A stretch of 64,000 nucleotides of DNA from Diphasiastrum complanatum (taxonomy: Eukaryota > Streptophyta > Lycopodiopsida > Lycopodiales > Lycopodiaceae): positions 59,353,010 to 59,417,009 of the forward strand of contig CM055099.1 of NCBI GenBank assembly GCA_029204225.1. Direction: 5' to 3'. This document shows, one piece after another, positions 11,112 through 22,418 of the stretch (the stretch's first letter is position 1; the number at the start of each line of letters is the position of its first letter). The notes beneath the pieces are model-generated. The model searched no databases. It was not told where the DNA came from and worked only from the letters and a program-made list of their open reading frames with translations. The position numbers and the translations under genes are program-made.

Positions 11112-12385
11112 ACAATAGGATGTAGTCTAGATCTTCAAGGATCTGATCGATCTGATCGGCCGTAAGTGAATTTTAGGCCTTTTACGGTGGTTTTTCCTTG
11201 ATAACTTTTTACTCCTTGCACTGATTGACTTGAGATTTTGATAGTAGCTGGATCTGATGCAGATCTTTCCACTGATCTTGTCTGTGAGGGTTATCTTGTG
11301 CAAGGGTTGGCTATGCGAGGGTTCTTTAGCTATTTTTGCAAGTAAAAAACTTGATATCTTTTAGATATCTGGGAAGTAACTCTCGCAAGCTTCACAGTAG
11401 CCAGATCTGGGTCAGATCTCACTATAGAATTTTCTGCAAGAGTTAACTCTTGCAAGAAGTAAAAATTTCACTGTCTGTGAGGGTTCAAAACCACTTTTTT
11501 GACTTGATCTTCACCAGATCTTCACACTAACTCTCACAGGCTTCATCACTGATGTAAATTGACATTCTGAATCGATTGAGAGGGTCTGCGAGAGTTCTTA
11601 CTAGAAGGATTTGTTGGATCTTCACTTTTTAGTGATTTTTTAACACTTAAGTCCAATTTTCTGCTCACTGGAATCAAACTAACTCTCGCAAGCTCTTCTG
11701 TGTCCTGGTCTCACTGAGATGGAACTTCAAAATCCTCTACGAGAGTTCTTGACCACTAGAACTGAAAATTTTGCTGTCTGCGAGGGTTCAATGTTACTTT
11801 CCCGTCTTTTTTTCACTGGGAACTCTTGCACAGGCACTTAGATCTCAAACTAACTCTCACAAGCTTCTCTGTATCCTGGTCTCACTGAGATGGAACTTTA
11901 GAGGGCTTTGCGAGAGTTCTTATGAAGATTTGAATTGTTTTGGATTTTTTCAAGGGTTTTTTGAATTTTTTATGATTTTTCTCTGATTTTTACAATCTGC
12001 TTGGAACTAACTCTCGTAGGCTTCTATGCAGGTCTGGGACAGTACCCTGGAGCTGCTGCCAGTCATGCAAGGGTTAATTCCCACTGATTCTGGAGATATA
12101 AAAATCTGATGAGTTTTTTGGCTCTTTTTCCCTCCAAAATACAGATTGGTGTGTTTTTTGATTTCTTTGGATGATTGGTTCGGGTTTCAAGCCCTTAGAG
12201 GTTGTTCAGGGCCTCCTCTATTCTCTCACACCTCCTCCGCTGCTGTGAACAGTCCAAACACAAAAAAATACAGAAAACTAACTCTAAACTCCCAAAAATC
12301 TATCTAAACTACTCTAACAAACAAGAAAATAGCTAAAATGCAGCTAAACTAGTTAGTGGAAACCTATCCCTGGCAACGGTGCCAC
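11112..12385 (-). other. Leader (5' UTR) of the Tat-like element, motif-rich
   Basis: Non-coding. It is packed with variants of AACTCTCGCAAGCTTC and CTGCGAGGGTT on both orientations. A unit of about 160 bp is duplicated: the block CTGGTCTCACTGAGATGGAA appears near 11718 and again near 11877, each flanked by the CTCTCGCA motif and a CGAGAGTTCTT motif. No ORF of note. A role in packaging or expression is possible but cannot be shown here. Confidence 0.6.
12367..12384 (-). promoter_or_regulatory. Primer binding site of the Tat-like element
   Basis: Minus strand TGGCACCGTTGCCAGGGA begins one base after the 5' LTR end. It differs by two bases from the TGGCGCCGTTGCCGGGGA type of primer site common in plant gypsy elements. 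It fixes both the element's orientation and the LTR boundary. Confidence 0.75.
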
Positions 12386-13198
12386 TGTGGGGTCGAAGAT
12401 CTCTCATAGTATAGCCCTCCCGCCTGTCAACAAGGGTTAGATCACTAGATAGGTACCTAACAATGCATAGATGGTACTTTTAGTTAATTTCCTACTTTTC
12501 CCCTTAACTCTACTCACCACTAACACTACTCTCCTTTACCTCTACTCCTCTACACTAACATTCATCATGATTTGGGTGAAGGGAAGGGATAGAAAAGAAG
12601 AGGTTGAGAAGAGAAGAGAGAAAGAGAGTGAGGGTGGAGGTTAGCTCAAATGCTCCTTATGCTTGCTAATGGAAAAACATTCACTATGGCAAACAATAAA
12701 CATGGAAATAGAAAGCAATGGAAAACACAATCAAGAGCATTAGCAAGTAGTGAATAGCAAATGAGGATGCTTCTCTTCCAAAATTGGTAGAGTTTCCTCC
12801 TTCTCATTAAACATGGAAATAGTGTACAAATGGTGCCTTTTTATAAAATGGAGAAGGCCCTTGCCCCTCAATCCTATTGGCTAATATTCACAATGATCCT
12901 ATCCATTCATCTTGGACCCAACTTGATCCAAGGGTCCACAAAAAGTACATTAGAAATCACAAGATTCATGTGAGTCTCAATTTGGACCCAACTCTAAAAA
13001 GTAATCTCTAAGTTAAAAAATGACATTGGGCCTCTAGTTTTATTTTAATTCCAAGGCCCAAGTCAAGTTTATTTTATTTACAACTTTGATTGCGTGCTCA
13101 TTGGGCCTTGGGCTTATACACGCAGGATGCCATGCCCTCGCAACACATTTTATTGGAAGATTTTATTTATTTACACTTTGTTGGGAATACCCCCAACA
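12386..13198 (-). mobile_element. 5' LTR of the Tat-like element (813 bp)
   Basis: On the plus strand it begins TGTGGGGTCGAAG (12386) and ends ACCCCCAACA (13198), so on the minus strand it runs TGTTGGGGGT to CCCCACA, a TG...CA pair with imperfect short inverted ends. The inner end sits one base from the primer binding site. The base run next to the outer end is GAGAT; a target duplication cannot be tested because the partner LTR is not in the window. Confidence 0.75.
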
Positions 13199-13920
13199 GA
13201 GATGTGGTAGGGATTGTAGAGATCGTGCAAGAGATGGGGGTGGGGTGCGAGAGATGAGTTAGGTTTAGGCTAAAGTTTTTTTTTTTTTGTTTTTGTTTAT
13301 TCAGTCCCTGGGTTAGGGTTAGGACATTGGCCAGGGTGTCTTTTTGTGTTTTTTTTTTTTGCTCTTAGGGTTAGGAAAATTGGCCAGGGTATCTTTCTTG
13401 TGTTTTTGCACTTTTTTTTTCTCTTAACCTAATTTGCGAGGGTAGGGTTAGGACTGTGCAAAGATAGGGTTAGGTCAGATTTTTTTTTTAATAAACCTGC
13501 GAGAACTTCAGAATGAAGAAATTGAATTTTTTTTACAAAGAACCAAAACTTCAGAAATGAAAAACTGAAGTGCTTTTGTCCCAAATTTCCACCAAAAAAA
13601 CTAGTTTTAGACCTCCTTCTCAAGAACTGTCGTATCTCTCTCAATTTTCAGCCAAATTGGCTGAAATTGGCTCAAATTGAAGCTAAGATTGAGATCTACA
13701 ATCCTATAGAGTTATAGTCATAAAATTCGGCCAAAAAACTACCAAAAATGGAAAAAAGCAGACTGCAAAAACTGTCACTAACTAAAATTGGAATGAAAAC
13801 ACAAAAATGGCCATAACTTGGTCATTATAGCTCCAAATCAGAAAATCTCAGTACCTCCAAGAAGCTAAACAAAAGATCTACTGATCTACAATAAGAAATT
13901 ACACCAATAATAAATATTAG
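13199..13920. other. Gene-free flank of the gypsy LTR
   Basis: No credible ORF. It contains poly-T stretches, several GGTTAGG strings and scattered TGCGAGAG/TGCGAGGG motifs like those in the gypsy leader, so it may be older related element sequence. Confidence 0.4.
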
Positions 13921-14016
13921 ATGGAAGCACGTCGAAAGATGGTCTATGAGGGCCACACTCAATACCTTCCAACCAATCACCCTCTGTGCGATGGGCTTGT
14001 TGTCTCCATGCCATGA
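13921..14016 (+). pseudogene. Possible CACTA (TNP2-like) transposase scrap
   Basis: A 31-codon reading contains MVYEGHTQYLPTNHPL. This resembles the GHRRFLP...HP motif found in TNP2-type transposases of plant CACTA elements. The motif is short and nothing on either side extends it, so this is a weak call based on one pattern. Confidence 0.3.
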
Positions 14017-14289
14017 AGGTACATCATATGTTTGGGCTCAGTGTTGTTTTTTAAACATTTAATCTCTCTAGATTTTTTCTAGTAATAATCTCAATTAAAC
14101 ATGAAAATATCAAAGGCTTCGTAAGACAAAGAGCAAGGCCTAAGGGTAGCATGGTAGAAGGATGGCTAGTGCAAGAATCCATGGTTTATATCATGGAGCT
14201 CCTTGCTCATAATGGTCCTTTGATTCCTTGTCTTTGATGATGAATGTATTGTCGGGGAGGTTCCTCAGAGAAAAGGAACGATAAAGAGA

Positions 14290-14527
14290 ATGACTGAGTC
14301 CTTCAAGGAGAAGGTGAATAGGTTTTGCATTCTTAATAGCAAAGAAATACAAAAGTGGATTTTGAAATATGAAGAGACCAAACGTAGAACAACCGCTCGA
14401 GCCACTCTCAAGAGAGGGCATAGAAGACAACCATACCCACATGACCTCTCCCTTCTACCCAAGGATATGATGCTTGATTGGCTACGTGATGCCCTTAGAC
14501 TAGCCATGTCAAACAATGAGGAAGTAG

Positions 14528-14538
<11 letters not shown>
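14290..14538 (+). CDS. Unrecognised 82-codon ORF ending at a GA repeat
   Basis: MTESFKEKVNRF... is a charged, plausible-looking protein with a basic stretch (KRRTTARATLKRGHRR) and a helical end (DMMLDWLRDALRLAMSN). It stops just as the GA microsatellite begins. I recognise no family. It may be an exon of a decayed transposon or chance coding. There is no clear splice signal and no second copy in the window. Confidence 0.25.

Positions 14539-14580
<42 letters not shown>
14537..14580 (+). repeat. (GA)n microsatellite, 44 bp
   Basis: Uninterrupted AG dinucleotides, 22 units, after a single T interruption. Confidence 0.98.
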
Positions 14581-14584
<4 letters not shown>

Positions 14585-14832
14585 TGCAAGGGGGTGCAAT
14601 TTTCATGTAAGCTATATAAATCATTCACATATTTAACTATTTTTTATGTATTTTTCCTGATATCGCGCGATGTATGAGATAATATAGTTTAGAACATGAA
14701 GTCATCAATCGATGTTTGTTATTTCCCTAACACATTTTGTTCTTTCTCGTTCAGTACAAGCAATACAATGCATTTTGAATGCATGGATGACATTTTCATA
14801 CTTTGTGTATTGATTAAAATAGAAGCACCTAT

Positions 14833-15557
14833 TGTGAAGATTATTAAAATATTATCTTCCTATCTCGAGTCTGGGGTCATGTCCATGGTGATTTCCACTA
14901 AAATTCATGTTGTACATAAAAGGAGTGTGAATTGAGCACATATCCTTCTAGTGTAGTTCGGATTTGAGTTAGATAGGTTCAATTATGATGACATGTAGAT
15001 GTTTAGATAGCATGCAAAGTTTTACTGTATACATGCAAGCCACATGCAACATGCAAGGTAGTTTCAATGATCTACACATGTCTAGGCAGTTTTATGAGTT
15101 GACATGCAGTACATGCAACATACATGCATGCAGTTACACATGTGGATCTATGGTAGGTGAATTAGTTTAGTTAAGTGGACTTTCTATACAACTCCACTGT
15201 AGGAATTTGAGTCTCTCTCATGTAGGAAAAGCTGGGCATGTTTTGCCACATTTTGAATATTGAGATTTTGGTGATTTGGACTCATTCTCTCTCTCTCTCT
15301 ATCCGAGTTTTCTATGCCTGATTTTCTCTCTCAACCCGAGAGCAGCCTCCTTTTTTCCCATACTGAACACTTAGAATTATTTATGACATTCATTTCTCAT
15401 AGTAAAGAGTTGGATTTTTTTATCAGATGTATGCCATTGTGCTCTTGCCTTAGATTTTTCAAGCATACTGTTCTTTGATCACTCTTGTGCAATCACAACA
15501 CCTCAGTAAGATTATGTAGGGTGTGTGGTGAAGTTCACACGTGCTAAAAACTTCACA
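14833..15557 (+). mobile_element. 5' LTR of copia A (725 bp) with primer site
   Basis: It begins TGTGAAGATT and ends CTTCACA, a perfect 7-base terminal inverted repeat. TGGTATCAGAGCTTC, the initiator-tRNA-Met primer site of plant copia elements, follows at 15558. The first 260 bases are repeated at 47278-47555, which independently confirms the left boundary. The LTR contains a run of CATGCAA/ACATGCA repeats (about 15007-15135). Confidence 0.85.
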
Positions 15558-15570
15558 TGGTATCAGAGCT

Positions 15571-16335
15571 TCATGCTTTGAAGAGGTGAGGGTGTATACA
15601 TTAGATCATCAGTGTTTTTGCTTGTAGGAACTTGGATTTTGGAGAGGGATTCAAACTCGCTGAGAAACAAGCAATTTGTGGACCATAAGTGGATCAAATC
15701 AAGGCTGATCTGATCCAGTGGAGCTTTGTACTGACAGAGAGCTCACACGTGTGAAATCAACCCTCATTAATGAGTGCTACTTGTCAAGGAATGATCCAAA
15801 TTTGATGTTCTATAGCTTGTTGGATAGGTATTGAAGAGTAGAATGTGTTGCTCTTGCTTCTAAATCAATTTGATTTGTTTTTAGAAGAGTTTTAGGAAAT
15901 CAGAGAGTTTGAGAGGGTAATCAACTCGTGGGATATGCCAAAGTGAGCACACATCTGTCTTTTTCACCATTTTCATTTATTTTCATTGTCAATCAAGTAG
16001 AATTGGATAGAAGTGAGTGTTCTGACGTCTTATACTTTTTATTTCACACATATTATTGTGTTTGAGTTGAAAGTAAGTTCCTAGAGAGTCTATAAGTACT
16101 TTGAAACTCGTGGGAGAGATAGACTTCTTACTTGCATGTGCTTCTTCTTTTGTGAATGAAGCAAGATTCAAATTCAAGATAGATTGATTTTCTGTATTGA
16201 GAATTTGTTCTCACATCTTTAGCTAGATTTCATAAGGTGGATCAACATCTGTGTTAGATCCTAGATTGAGATAGCAAGCAACATCCTTTCAACTCCATTT
16301 TTTTTTATCATTACTAAAAGTTCCTCACCAGGAAG
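15571..16335 (+). other. Leader of copia A
   Basis: Non-coding between primer site and gag start. It carries a perfect CACACGTGTG palindrome at 15744-15753. Confidence 0.6.
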
Positions 16336-17940
16336 ATGTCTTCATCTGGTTCACATTTCTTAGAGCACAGTGAGAGATTAACATCTTCCAATTATGCAAT
16401 TTGGAAGAACAAAATGGAATCATTATTGATTCTATAGGATGTAATGGATATTGTGAGTGGAACTGAAGAAGAACCTGCTACACCTAATGAAGCTGCAGCA
16501 TTTTACAAAAGAACCACAATTGCCCTTCATTTTATAAAAATGAATGTTACTAATGAAGTGTTAAGAGAGATCAGTACATGCACCACTGCCAAGGAAGCTT
16601 GGAATTCTCTAAAAACAATCTAAGAAATCAAAAATACTTCTAGATTGCTTACACTTAAAAACTAAATATTTATAAGTTATCAGAGAGTAGATGAGAGTGC
16701 TTCATCATATGTCATGAGAGTTAAGGATTTTCATCAAGAGTTAGCTAGTATTAGTGATGCTCTTAAGAACACTGAACTTGTTCAAGTAGTCCTAAATGGA
16801 CAATATTGTGCAGACTTATGCTGTCAGGGAGGATCTTCCATCCTTGGAGACATTGCAAGGTGTTCTTGTTGCTGAAGAAAGCAGGCAAGAGAACAAGATG
16901 CTGAGGATCAACAGACTTTCATTAAAGATGGTGGAGATGACAAAGCACTCTTCATCAGAAACAAGTCAAGAGGCAAGGGAAAATGACAACAACACTTCAA
17001 GAAGGACAAAGCCAAAGAAGGTGGTAAGGATCAGTCCTCACAAGCTGCAACATCCAGTGGCAAGAAGAAGCTGTCAAAGATCAAGTGTTTTTTCTGTGGC
17101 AAGAAAGGACACTATGCATCAAATTGTTTCAAGAAGAAGAACCAATCTAAGAAAGCTAACCTTACTAATGAGGATGAGTGTGAGGGTGTAGAGAGTGAAA
17201 GAGAGGATTCATTAATGATGTCTACTTTTTCATCTTTTCCTTTTAAGAATGAAGAAGTTTGGTGGATAGATAGTGGGGCTAGTTCCCATATGTCTAGTTC
17301 TAGGAACTCTTTCACTAATCTCATGCCATATCTAGGTGCAAAAAGATCAATCTATACTGCTAATGATGTAGAGTGTAGAATTGAAGGAATAGGTAGTATT
17401 CCATTGCATGCATCATCATCAAAATCTTTTTGCTTGCACGATGTACTGTATGTACCTAGATTGACCAAGAATCTCATTAGTGTAGGACAATTGTTTGATA
17501 GTGGATTGGATGTCAAGTTTCAAGTTGACAAGTGTATAATATCAAGAGAAAATGAAGTTATTGCTAGAGGATCTAGAATTGGTAAGTTGTACAAACTAGA
17601 TTCTAGGGAGAGTGCTAACATTTCAGATATTGCTTATAAGACCAAGGTTCTACCTTTGTGGCACAAGAGATTGGGTCATCCCAATTTCAAAGCCATACAA
17701 TCTATGGTCAAAGAAGGAAAAGCTGTTGGTCTACCAAAGACACTGTCAGAGGCGCTTCTATCTTGTGAAGCTTGTGTGCTGGCAAAGTCACACAGAAGGC
17801 CTTTTCCTAGATCAAGTATCAAGACAAAGCAACCATTTGAACTTGTACACACTGGTGTTCATTTCTCATCAACTAAGATCAAAGGAGGATCCAACTACTT
17901 TTTCTCTTTTGTAGATGATTATACAAGATATTCTTGGATC
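16336..17940 (+). pseudogene. Copia A gag, protease and start of integrase
   Basis: Gag starts at ATG 16336 (MSSSGSHFLEHSERLTSSNY), with stops at positions expected to be Gln or other sense codons, and a frameshift near 16795. The zinc knuckle CFFCGKKGHYASNC is at about 17085-17126. The protease signature WWIDSGASSHM follows in a 257-codon ORF (17215-17988). The GAG-pre-integrase finger (LWHKRLGHPNF, then CEACVLAKSHRR) and the integrase core start follow. The first catalytic position reads HTGVH, with Gly instead of the usual Asp (HTDV or HSDV). Recognisable integrase stops at FVDDYTRYSWIY, near 17940, where unrelated sequence begins. The rest of the core, with the second Asp and the Glu, is deleted. 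Confidence 0.9.
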
Positions 17941-18235
17941 TATAATTGTTGCATCTCATGCAATCTTGAGTCCAGCACATCCCTCTAGAATGCCTCATCG
18001 TAGGGATTCATTATTTCGAAAGACACTTACTGATGAGGCAACACGCATGGCACATGATATTGTGACTCCTGCATCTGTCACACTTGAGTATCTCAGCACC
18101 CCCATACTCACTTCTCACATTTTTTCCTTTTTGGCACCCATTTCCCAATACTTCATTTTTCTTGTTGGGACTCCATGGCTCCTGCATCTGTCACACTTCA
18201 GTTTTTGGGTCATCATTTCTCTTGCTACTCTATAT
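17941..18235 (+). other. Filler sequence replacing the copia A integrase
   Basis: No copia homology is seen. A 22-base phrase beginning GACTCCTGCATCTGTCACAC occurs twice, near 18064 and 18172. This looks like a deletion/insertion repair patch between integrase and RT. Confidence 0.4.
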
Positions 18236-18327
18236 GGATGGGATTTATGGAAATTAAACATTACAACTGCATTTTTGAATGGTGGTTTTGAGGAGGAAGT
18301 GTACATGGAGCAACCCGATGGCAAAAT
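18236..18327 (+). pseudogene. Copia A reverse transcriptase, first fragment
   Basis: The frame reads GWDLWKLNITTAFLNGGFEE then EVYMEQPDG, the conserved RT block usually ending DVKTAFLNGxLEEEVYM. It is cut at 18327 by the insert described next and resumes at about 19094. Confidence 0.85.
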
Positions 18328-19081
18328 TGTAAAAAGTTATATATCTTAGTCTTAGGGGTTTCATAAAGTTTTATGTCAAGCTTCTTTGTGTAGATTTTGT
18401 GATAGGGCCAAAAATTGGCATAGATGGCAAGTTGTGCAAATCCACATGTAAAGCCACTATTGAGCCAAAATCATTTGTGATGAAAACTCGAGCTATGTAG
18501 GCTAGTAAATAGGTCTGTGACACTTGTATTAATGTAGTTTGATGAGTGATGAAGTCAAAGTGTTGGCTTTGGTCAAAGGGTCCAATAGGAATCGAGAAAT
18601 CTTGAAGAAGGGTCCAATAGAATTGAAGGATGGATGCATCACTCATCCAATAGCATTAGAGAGGCTAGAATTAGGGGTCCAATAGCATGCAAGGAGGATT
18701 CTCCACGGGTTTTATATGTACTTCATTTGTGAATCATAATATAAGTTGAGTTTTGAGTCAAAACTTGAGTTTGTTGAGATTTGCTTGTTTTCTATTCTCT
18801 CTCTACCCAAATCCAAAATAGCTCTATTCTCTCTCTACCCAAGGAGAGGAGCTTAATTCTACTTAGTTTTTTCAAGGATCATCTTCTCTCATGCATATGT
18901 ACTTTGGTTATCAACATAAGCATCCATCTTTGCCTCTATGCCTTAGTTTTTTGGTCTAGATCTTGGAAATCAATCTAGCATCCATCAGCAAGTGCATAAG
19001 CTTGCTTAGGAGATCATTCAAACACTTTAGGGCACTCCACACGTGTGAAATTTCACACCTAAATGCTACATTTAACCTACA
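18328..19081 (+). mobile_element. 754-bp insert in the copia A RT, probable solo LTR
   Basis: It interrupts RT between MEQPDG and the following KSLYGLKQAP block. It starts TGTAAAAAG and ends CCTACA (TGTA/TACA ends), has no coding potential, and carries a CACACGTGTG palindrome at 19038-19047 like the LTR regions of the other copias here. Flanks read CAAAAT on the left and CCAAAT a few bases beyond the right end, so a target duplication is only approximate. No internal region and no second LTR are present. Confidence 0.5.
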
Positions 19082-19093
19082 AAGCCAAATCAT

Positions 19094-19500
19094 GTATGTC
19101 TTCTACAAAAGAGCTTGTATGGCCTGAAGCAAGCTCCGAGGAGTTGGTATGCTAACCTTAACACTTTTTTACTCTATCAAGGCTTTGTTATGAGTGAGTA
19201 TGATCATTCACTTTATTATAGGTTTTCTGGAAATGATGTTACCATATTGCTAATCTATGTGGATGATAAACTCTTGACAATCAAGATGTGGAGGATATCG
19301 AGAGTCCTCTTAAGAAGGAATTTGAGGTGCATGATCTTGGTCACTTGCACTACATTCTAGGAATAGAAGTGATTAGATCTTCTCAATCTACTTTCATCTG
19401 TCAAGAAAAGTATGCTAATTCTATTTTAGAAATATTTCATATGGTAGATGAAAAATCTTGTGATACACCTATGGAGTTTGGGTTCTACTATCCATTGTGC
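19094..19500 (+). pseudogene. Copia A reverse transcriptase, second fragment
   Basis: It resumes with SLYGLKQAPRSWYANLNTFL, then the RT active site LLIYVDDKLLT. After a frameshift near 19275 it continues as KKEFEVHDLGHLHYILGIEV and SCDTPMEFG. It ends abruptly near 19500, before RNase H, where the next element begins. Confidence 0.88.
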
Positions 19501-19508
19501 ACTATACT

Positions 19509-19777
19509 TGTGATATCGTGCAATTCTACGTGTAGAATGCTCAATAAATGTTATTTTCAAATCCACACGAGTGAAATACAATAGCTTACTGTTATTGTAA
19601 GGACATAAATATTATTTAATGTTTTGTTTCATGTTTGATCAAGATCTATTAGAGTTTGCATCTCATTCTTAGAGTAGATGTTGATTTTTCTACATTGGCA
19701 AGATTGGTGATATGTTATCTCTCTAACCCAAGATCACTTTATGGATTTAGATCTTACTTGATCTGAAATGTTTCACA
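19509..19777 (+). mobile_element. LTR remnant of copia B
   Basis: TTTCACA is followed at 19778 by TGGTATCAAAGC, a one-base variant of the copia primer site, which fixes the LTR's right end at 19777. A possible left end is TGTGATATCG at 19509, giving a short LTR of 269 bp. The true start may have been lost where copia A is truncated. Confidence 0.5.
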
Positions 19778-20375
19778 TGGTATCAAAGCTTGTTTTTAAA
19801 ATTATGAAGGAGGCATTCACATCTATCAATGATTTGGAGAAGATATCAATGTTAGAGCATGCTAGATAAGATTCTACACCAAAATCGAGTTTCTTGCATA
19901 TGTAGACTGGATATTTTGTAGATCAAAATTCAATTTAGAGTTATATTTTTTATCGATTCTAATTTCTCAACATACATGTTGGATTTGGCAGATTTTTAGA
20001 GCATTGGAAAAGCCTAAGTGGTGGCTACAAGATTGCATATCAAGTTTTAAGAAATTGTATGTAGATTTTGAAATATTCAATTTTTTGTGATTTCGTCAAA
20101 ATCCTAGTTTTGATTGAATCTCTACATTGTGAGTTTATTGAACTTCATCTGAGTGTGTTTCAATCTTAGGAAATGGAAAGAGTCATTAGATTGAGGATAG
20201 ATCATAGGTTGATCAAGATTTCACTATCCTATGTGTTGATTTGCTTGTATAAGTGCAAGAAGAGAATTGAGTAGTTTCATATCTTTGTGATTTCCTTTTG
20301 AAGGCATTTGTTGTTGTTGAAAGGAGTGCTTTGTGCATTGGAACCAGTTGAAAGAGAGGATCAAGTCACTGCTAC

Positions 20376-21680
20376 ATGACTACATCAAGTGGAGTCATGT
20401 TGGGAGCCAATGATAGGCTACATCAAGTCGAGTCATGTTGGAAGCCAATGATTGGCTTACCTCAAGTAGCTATTCATTGTGGAAAGTGAGGATGGAATCA
20501 CTTCTTGAGTTGAATGATGTTTTGGATATTGTTGTAGGTTTGGAGGAGATGCTAGCAAGCCAAGTTTGAAGTATCTTCAAGAGATCTTGATCAATGAAGG
20601 ATATAGGCTTCAAGCAAGAGGTGGATCTTCATCAACATCTCAAGTTGGAGAGGAGGCTATGTTCATCAAGGGCAAAAGAAAAATTAAGTGGTCTAAAGGG
20701 AAAGATCTAGGGGAGGCTTCTTCAAATGGCAAAAGAAAGATAGATCAAAGATCAAATGCTTCTATTGTGACGTCAAATGACACTTTGCAAGTGAGTGCTA
20801 CAAGAAGAAGAGAGATCAAGGAGACAAGCAAGGTAATCTTACTCTTGATGAGGATGGTTTGGATGTTCAAAATGAAAATGATGACGCTTTTGTGATGTCT
20901 TCATGTATGCTTGCCAATGATGGAGATCTAGATCCATGGTGGATTGATAGTGGAGCAAGTTTCCACATGACTTTTTACAAAGAGTACTTCACTTCTTTGC
21001 ATATGGAGATGATAATAGAGTGATCTACACGGCCAATGATGATGAGTGTGCAATCAAAGGAATTGGCACAAATCCTATATCTCTCTCTACAAATAGTAAT
21101 TTTCATTTGGAAGATGTTTTGTTCATTCCATCTATTACCAAGAATTTTACTTAGTGTGAGTCAATTGCTAAGTAAAGGCCTCAAAGTTGAGTTTGGGAAT
21201 GCTTGTATGATCAAAAGGAAGGATACCTTGATTGCAAAAGGTAAAAGACAAGGGAAGTTGTTCAAACTAGATGCTTGTGTTATTGCTAACCAAGTTGTAT
21301 TTTTTGCAAGAGAGCAAATACCTATTCAAGAGGTTTGGCATACAAGGATGGGGTGCCTCAACTTCAAGTCATTGGAGGTAATGGCTAGAAAGCAAGTTGT
21401 GATTGGTCTTCCAAGTTCCTTAAAAGGTGTCAATCATGTCTGTGAGTCTTGTGCTCTATCAAAGTCACATAGACTAAGTTATACAAGATTTACATCTAGA
21501 TCTACAAAGCCTTTTCAAGTTGTACATTTGGATATTCATGGAATTACTACAATTAGAAATAGTGGAGCTAAGATGTATGTAGATTTCATTGATGATTTTA
21601 GTAGATTTTGTTAGATCTATCTACTAAAGAGAAAAAATGAAGTGTATGATGTCTTTGTCAAGTTCACAAGAAGATTCACC
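20376..21680 (+). pseudogene. Copia B gag, protease and integrase N-terminal half
   Basis: Gag begins MTTSSGVMLGANDRL at 20376. A 38-bp tandem duplication then shifts the frame, after which SYSLWKVRMESLLELNDVLD is readable. Most of the capsid is deleted near 20560. The nucleocapsid shows CFYCDVK, a stop, then HFASEC (GGA to TGA at the conserved Gly of the knuckle), and protease reads WWIDSGASFHMT. GAG-pre-integrase and core follow in the 192-codon ORF at 21036-21614, including VWHTRMGCLNF, CESCALSKSHR, VHLDIHG with the first catalytic Asp, and FIDDFSRF followed by a TAG. Coding stops at VFVKFTRRF near 21680. The next part of integrase is found on the opposite strand immediately to the right. 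Confidence 0.85.
20380..20455 (+). repeat. 38-bp tandem duplication in copia B gag
   Basis: Two adjacent 38-base copies (20380-20417 and 20418-20455) start CTACATCAAGT and share AGCCAATGAT, with four mismatches. As 38 is not a multiple of three, the duplication shifts gag; in the second copy the frame reads SSRVMLEANDWLTSSSYSLW. Confidence 0.85.
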
Positions 21681-22415
21681 AAAGCAAGTGAGAAAAGCAA
21701 AATGAGTCACTTCCATTTGCCTATCTTTCTCATCATATGTGAGCCTTGAAGGCATTTGTCTTTCCCTTGATGTTCTCCTTGGATTTTGACTTGATAAAGG
21801 TCCATCATCATCACCATCTAAGTAGGATCTTTTCCATCAACATCAAGAATGTTAGATCCATCCACATCACCATCAATAATACTTGAAGATACTTTTGGAA
21901 TGTTCCCCTCATCAAAATGACATCTCTACCAACAATCACCTTGTTAGTAGAAGGAATGTAAACCTTGTAGGCTTTACTCACCTCACTATATCCAACAAAT
22001 ATACCTTTCCTTGAAGATGGATCCGCCTTGGTCCTATCATAAAGAGTTATGTTGACATAGCATGTGGATCCAAAAGTTCTAAGAAAGTTGACACTCGGAA
22101 TCCTCTTGAATAGAATCTCAAAAGGTGTCCTTCAATCCAAAATAGCACTCGGCCACCTATTGCACAAGAAACTAGCACACAACAAAGCTTGATCCCAAAA
22201 TGGCCTATAAAGATTCGTACTTAACCTCATGGATTTGGCACTTTCACATAAAGTCCTATTCTTCCTCTAGGCCACTCCATTTTGTTGTGGGGTCCTTGGT
22301 GTTGTATACTCCCTCTTGATCCCATGCTCATCACAAAAGGCCTTGAACTTGGTAGATATGTACTCTCGACCATTGTCACTCCTCAAGCATTTGATCCTTG
22401 TAGAAAATTGGTTCT
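21681..22415 (-). pseudogene. Copia integrase second half, inverted relative to copia B
   Basis: On the minus strand from 22415 downward the reading is ENQFSTRIKCLRSDNGREYI (second catalytic Asp in SDNG). TPQQNGVA follows, with a stop and then RKNRTLCES (the catalytic Glu codon, normally AER, is the stop), then LLCASFLCNRW and GIFVGYSEVSKAYKVYIPS. The integrase/RT linker at the left end reads SRLTYDEKDRQ in another frame. Together with the plus-strand half ending VFVKFTRRF this makes one continuous integrase if the segment is flipped. Confidence 0.85.
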
Positions 22416-22418
22416 CCC

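Larger units (their letters stand above)
1606..13198 (-). mobile_element. Tat/Athila-like Ty3/gypsy retrotransposon, minus strand
   Basis: Read on the minus strand the order is 5' LTR (13198-12386), primer binding site, about 1.3 kb leader, gag, zinc knuckles and protease, RT, RNase H, integrase without chromodomain, an 1.1-kb spacer, and an accessory ORF with a coiled-coil tail. The order PR-RT-RH-IN marks it as Ty3/gypsy. The missing chromodomain and the extra ORF downstream of pol fit the Tat/Athila side of the family. No matching 3' LTR is present on the left. The plus-strand chromovirus at 1-1605 abuts it there, so either that element inserted into this one or the end was lost. Every gene carries frameshifts or stops, so the copy cannot be autonomous. 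Confidence 0.8.

Noticed and set aside
13308-13480. Interstitial telomere made of GGTTAGG strings
   Set aside because: Only two adjacent units occur at a time, separated by unrelated sequence; it does not form an array of TTTAGGG.
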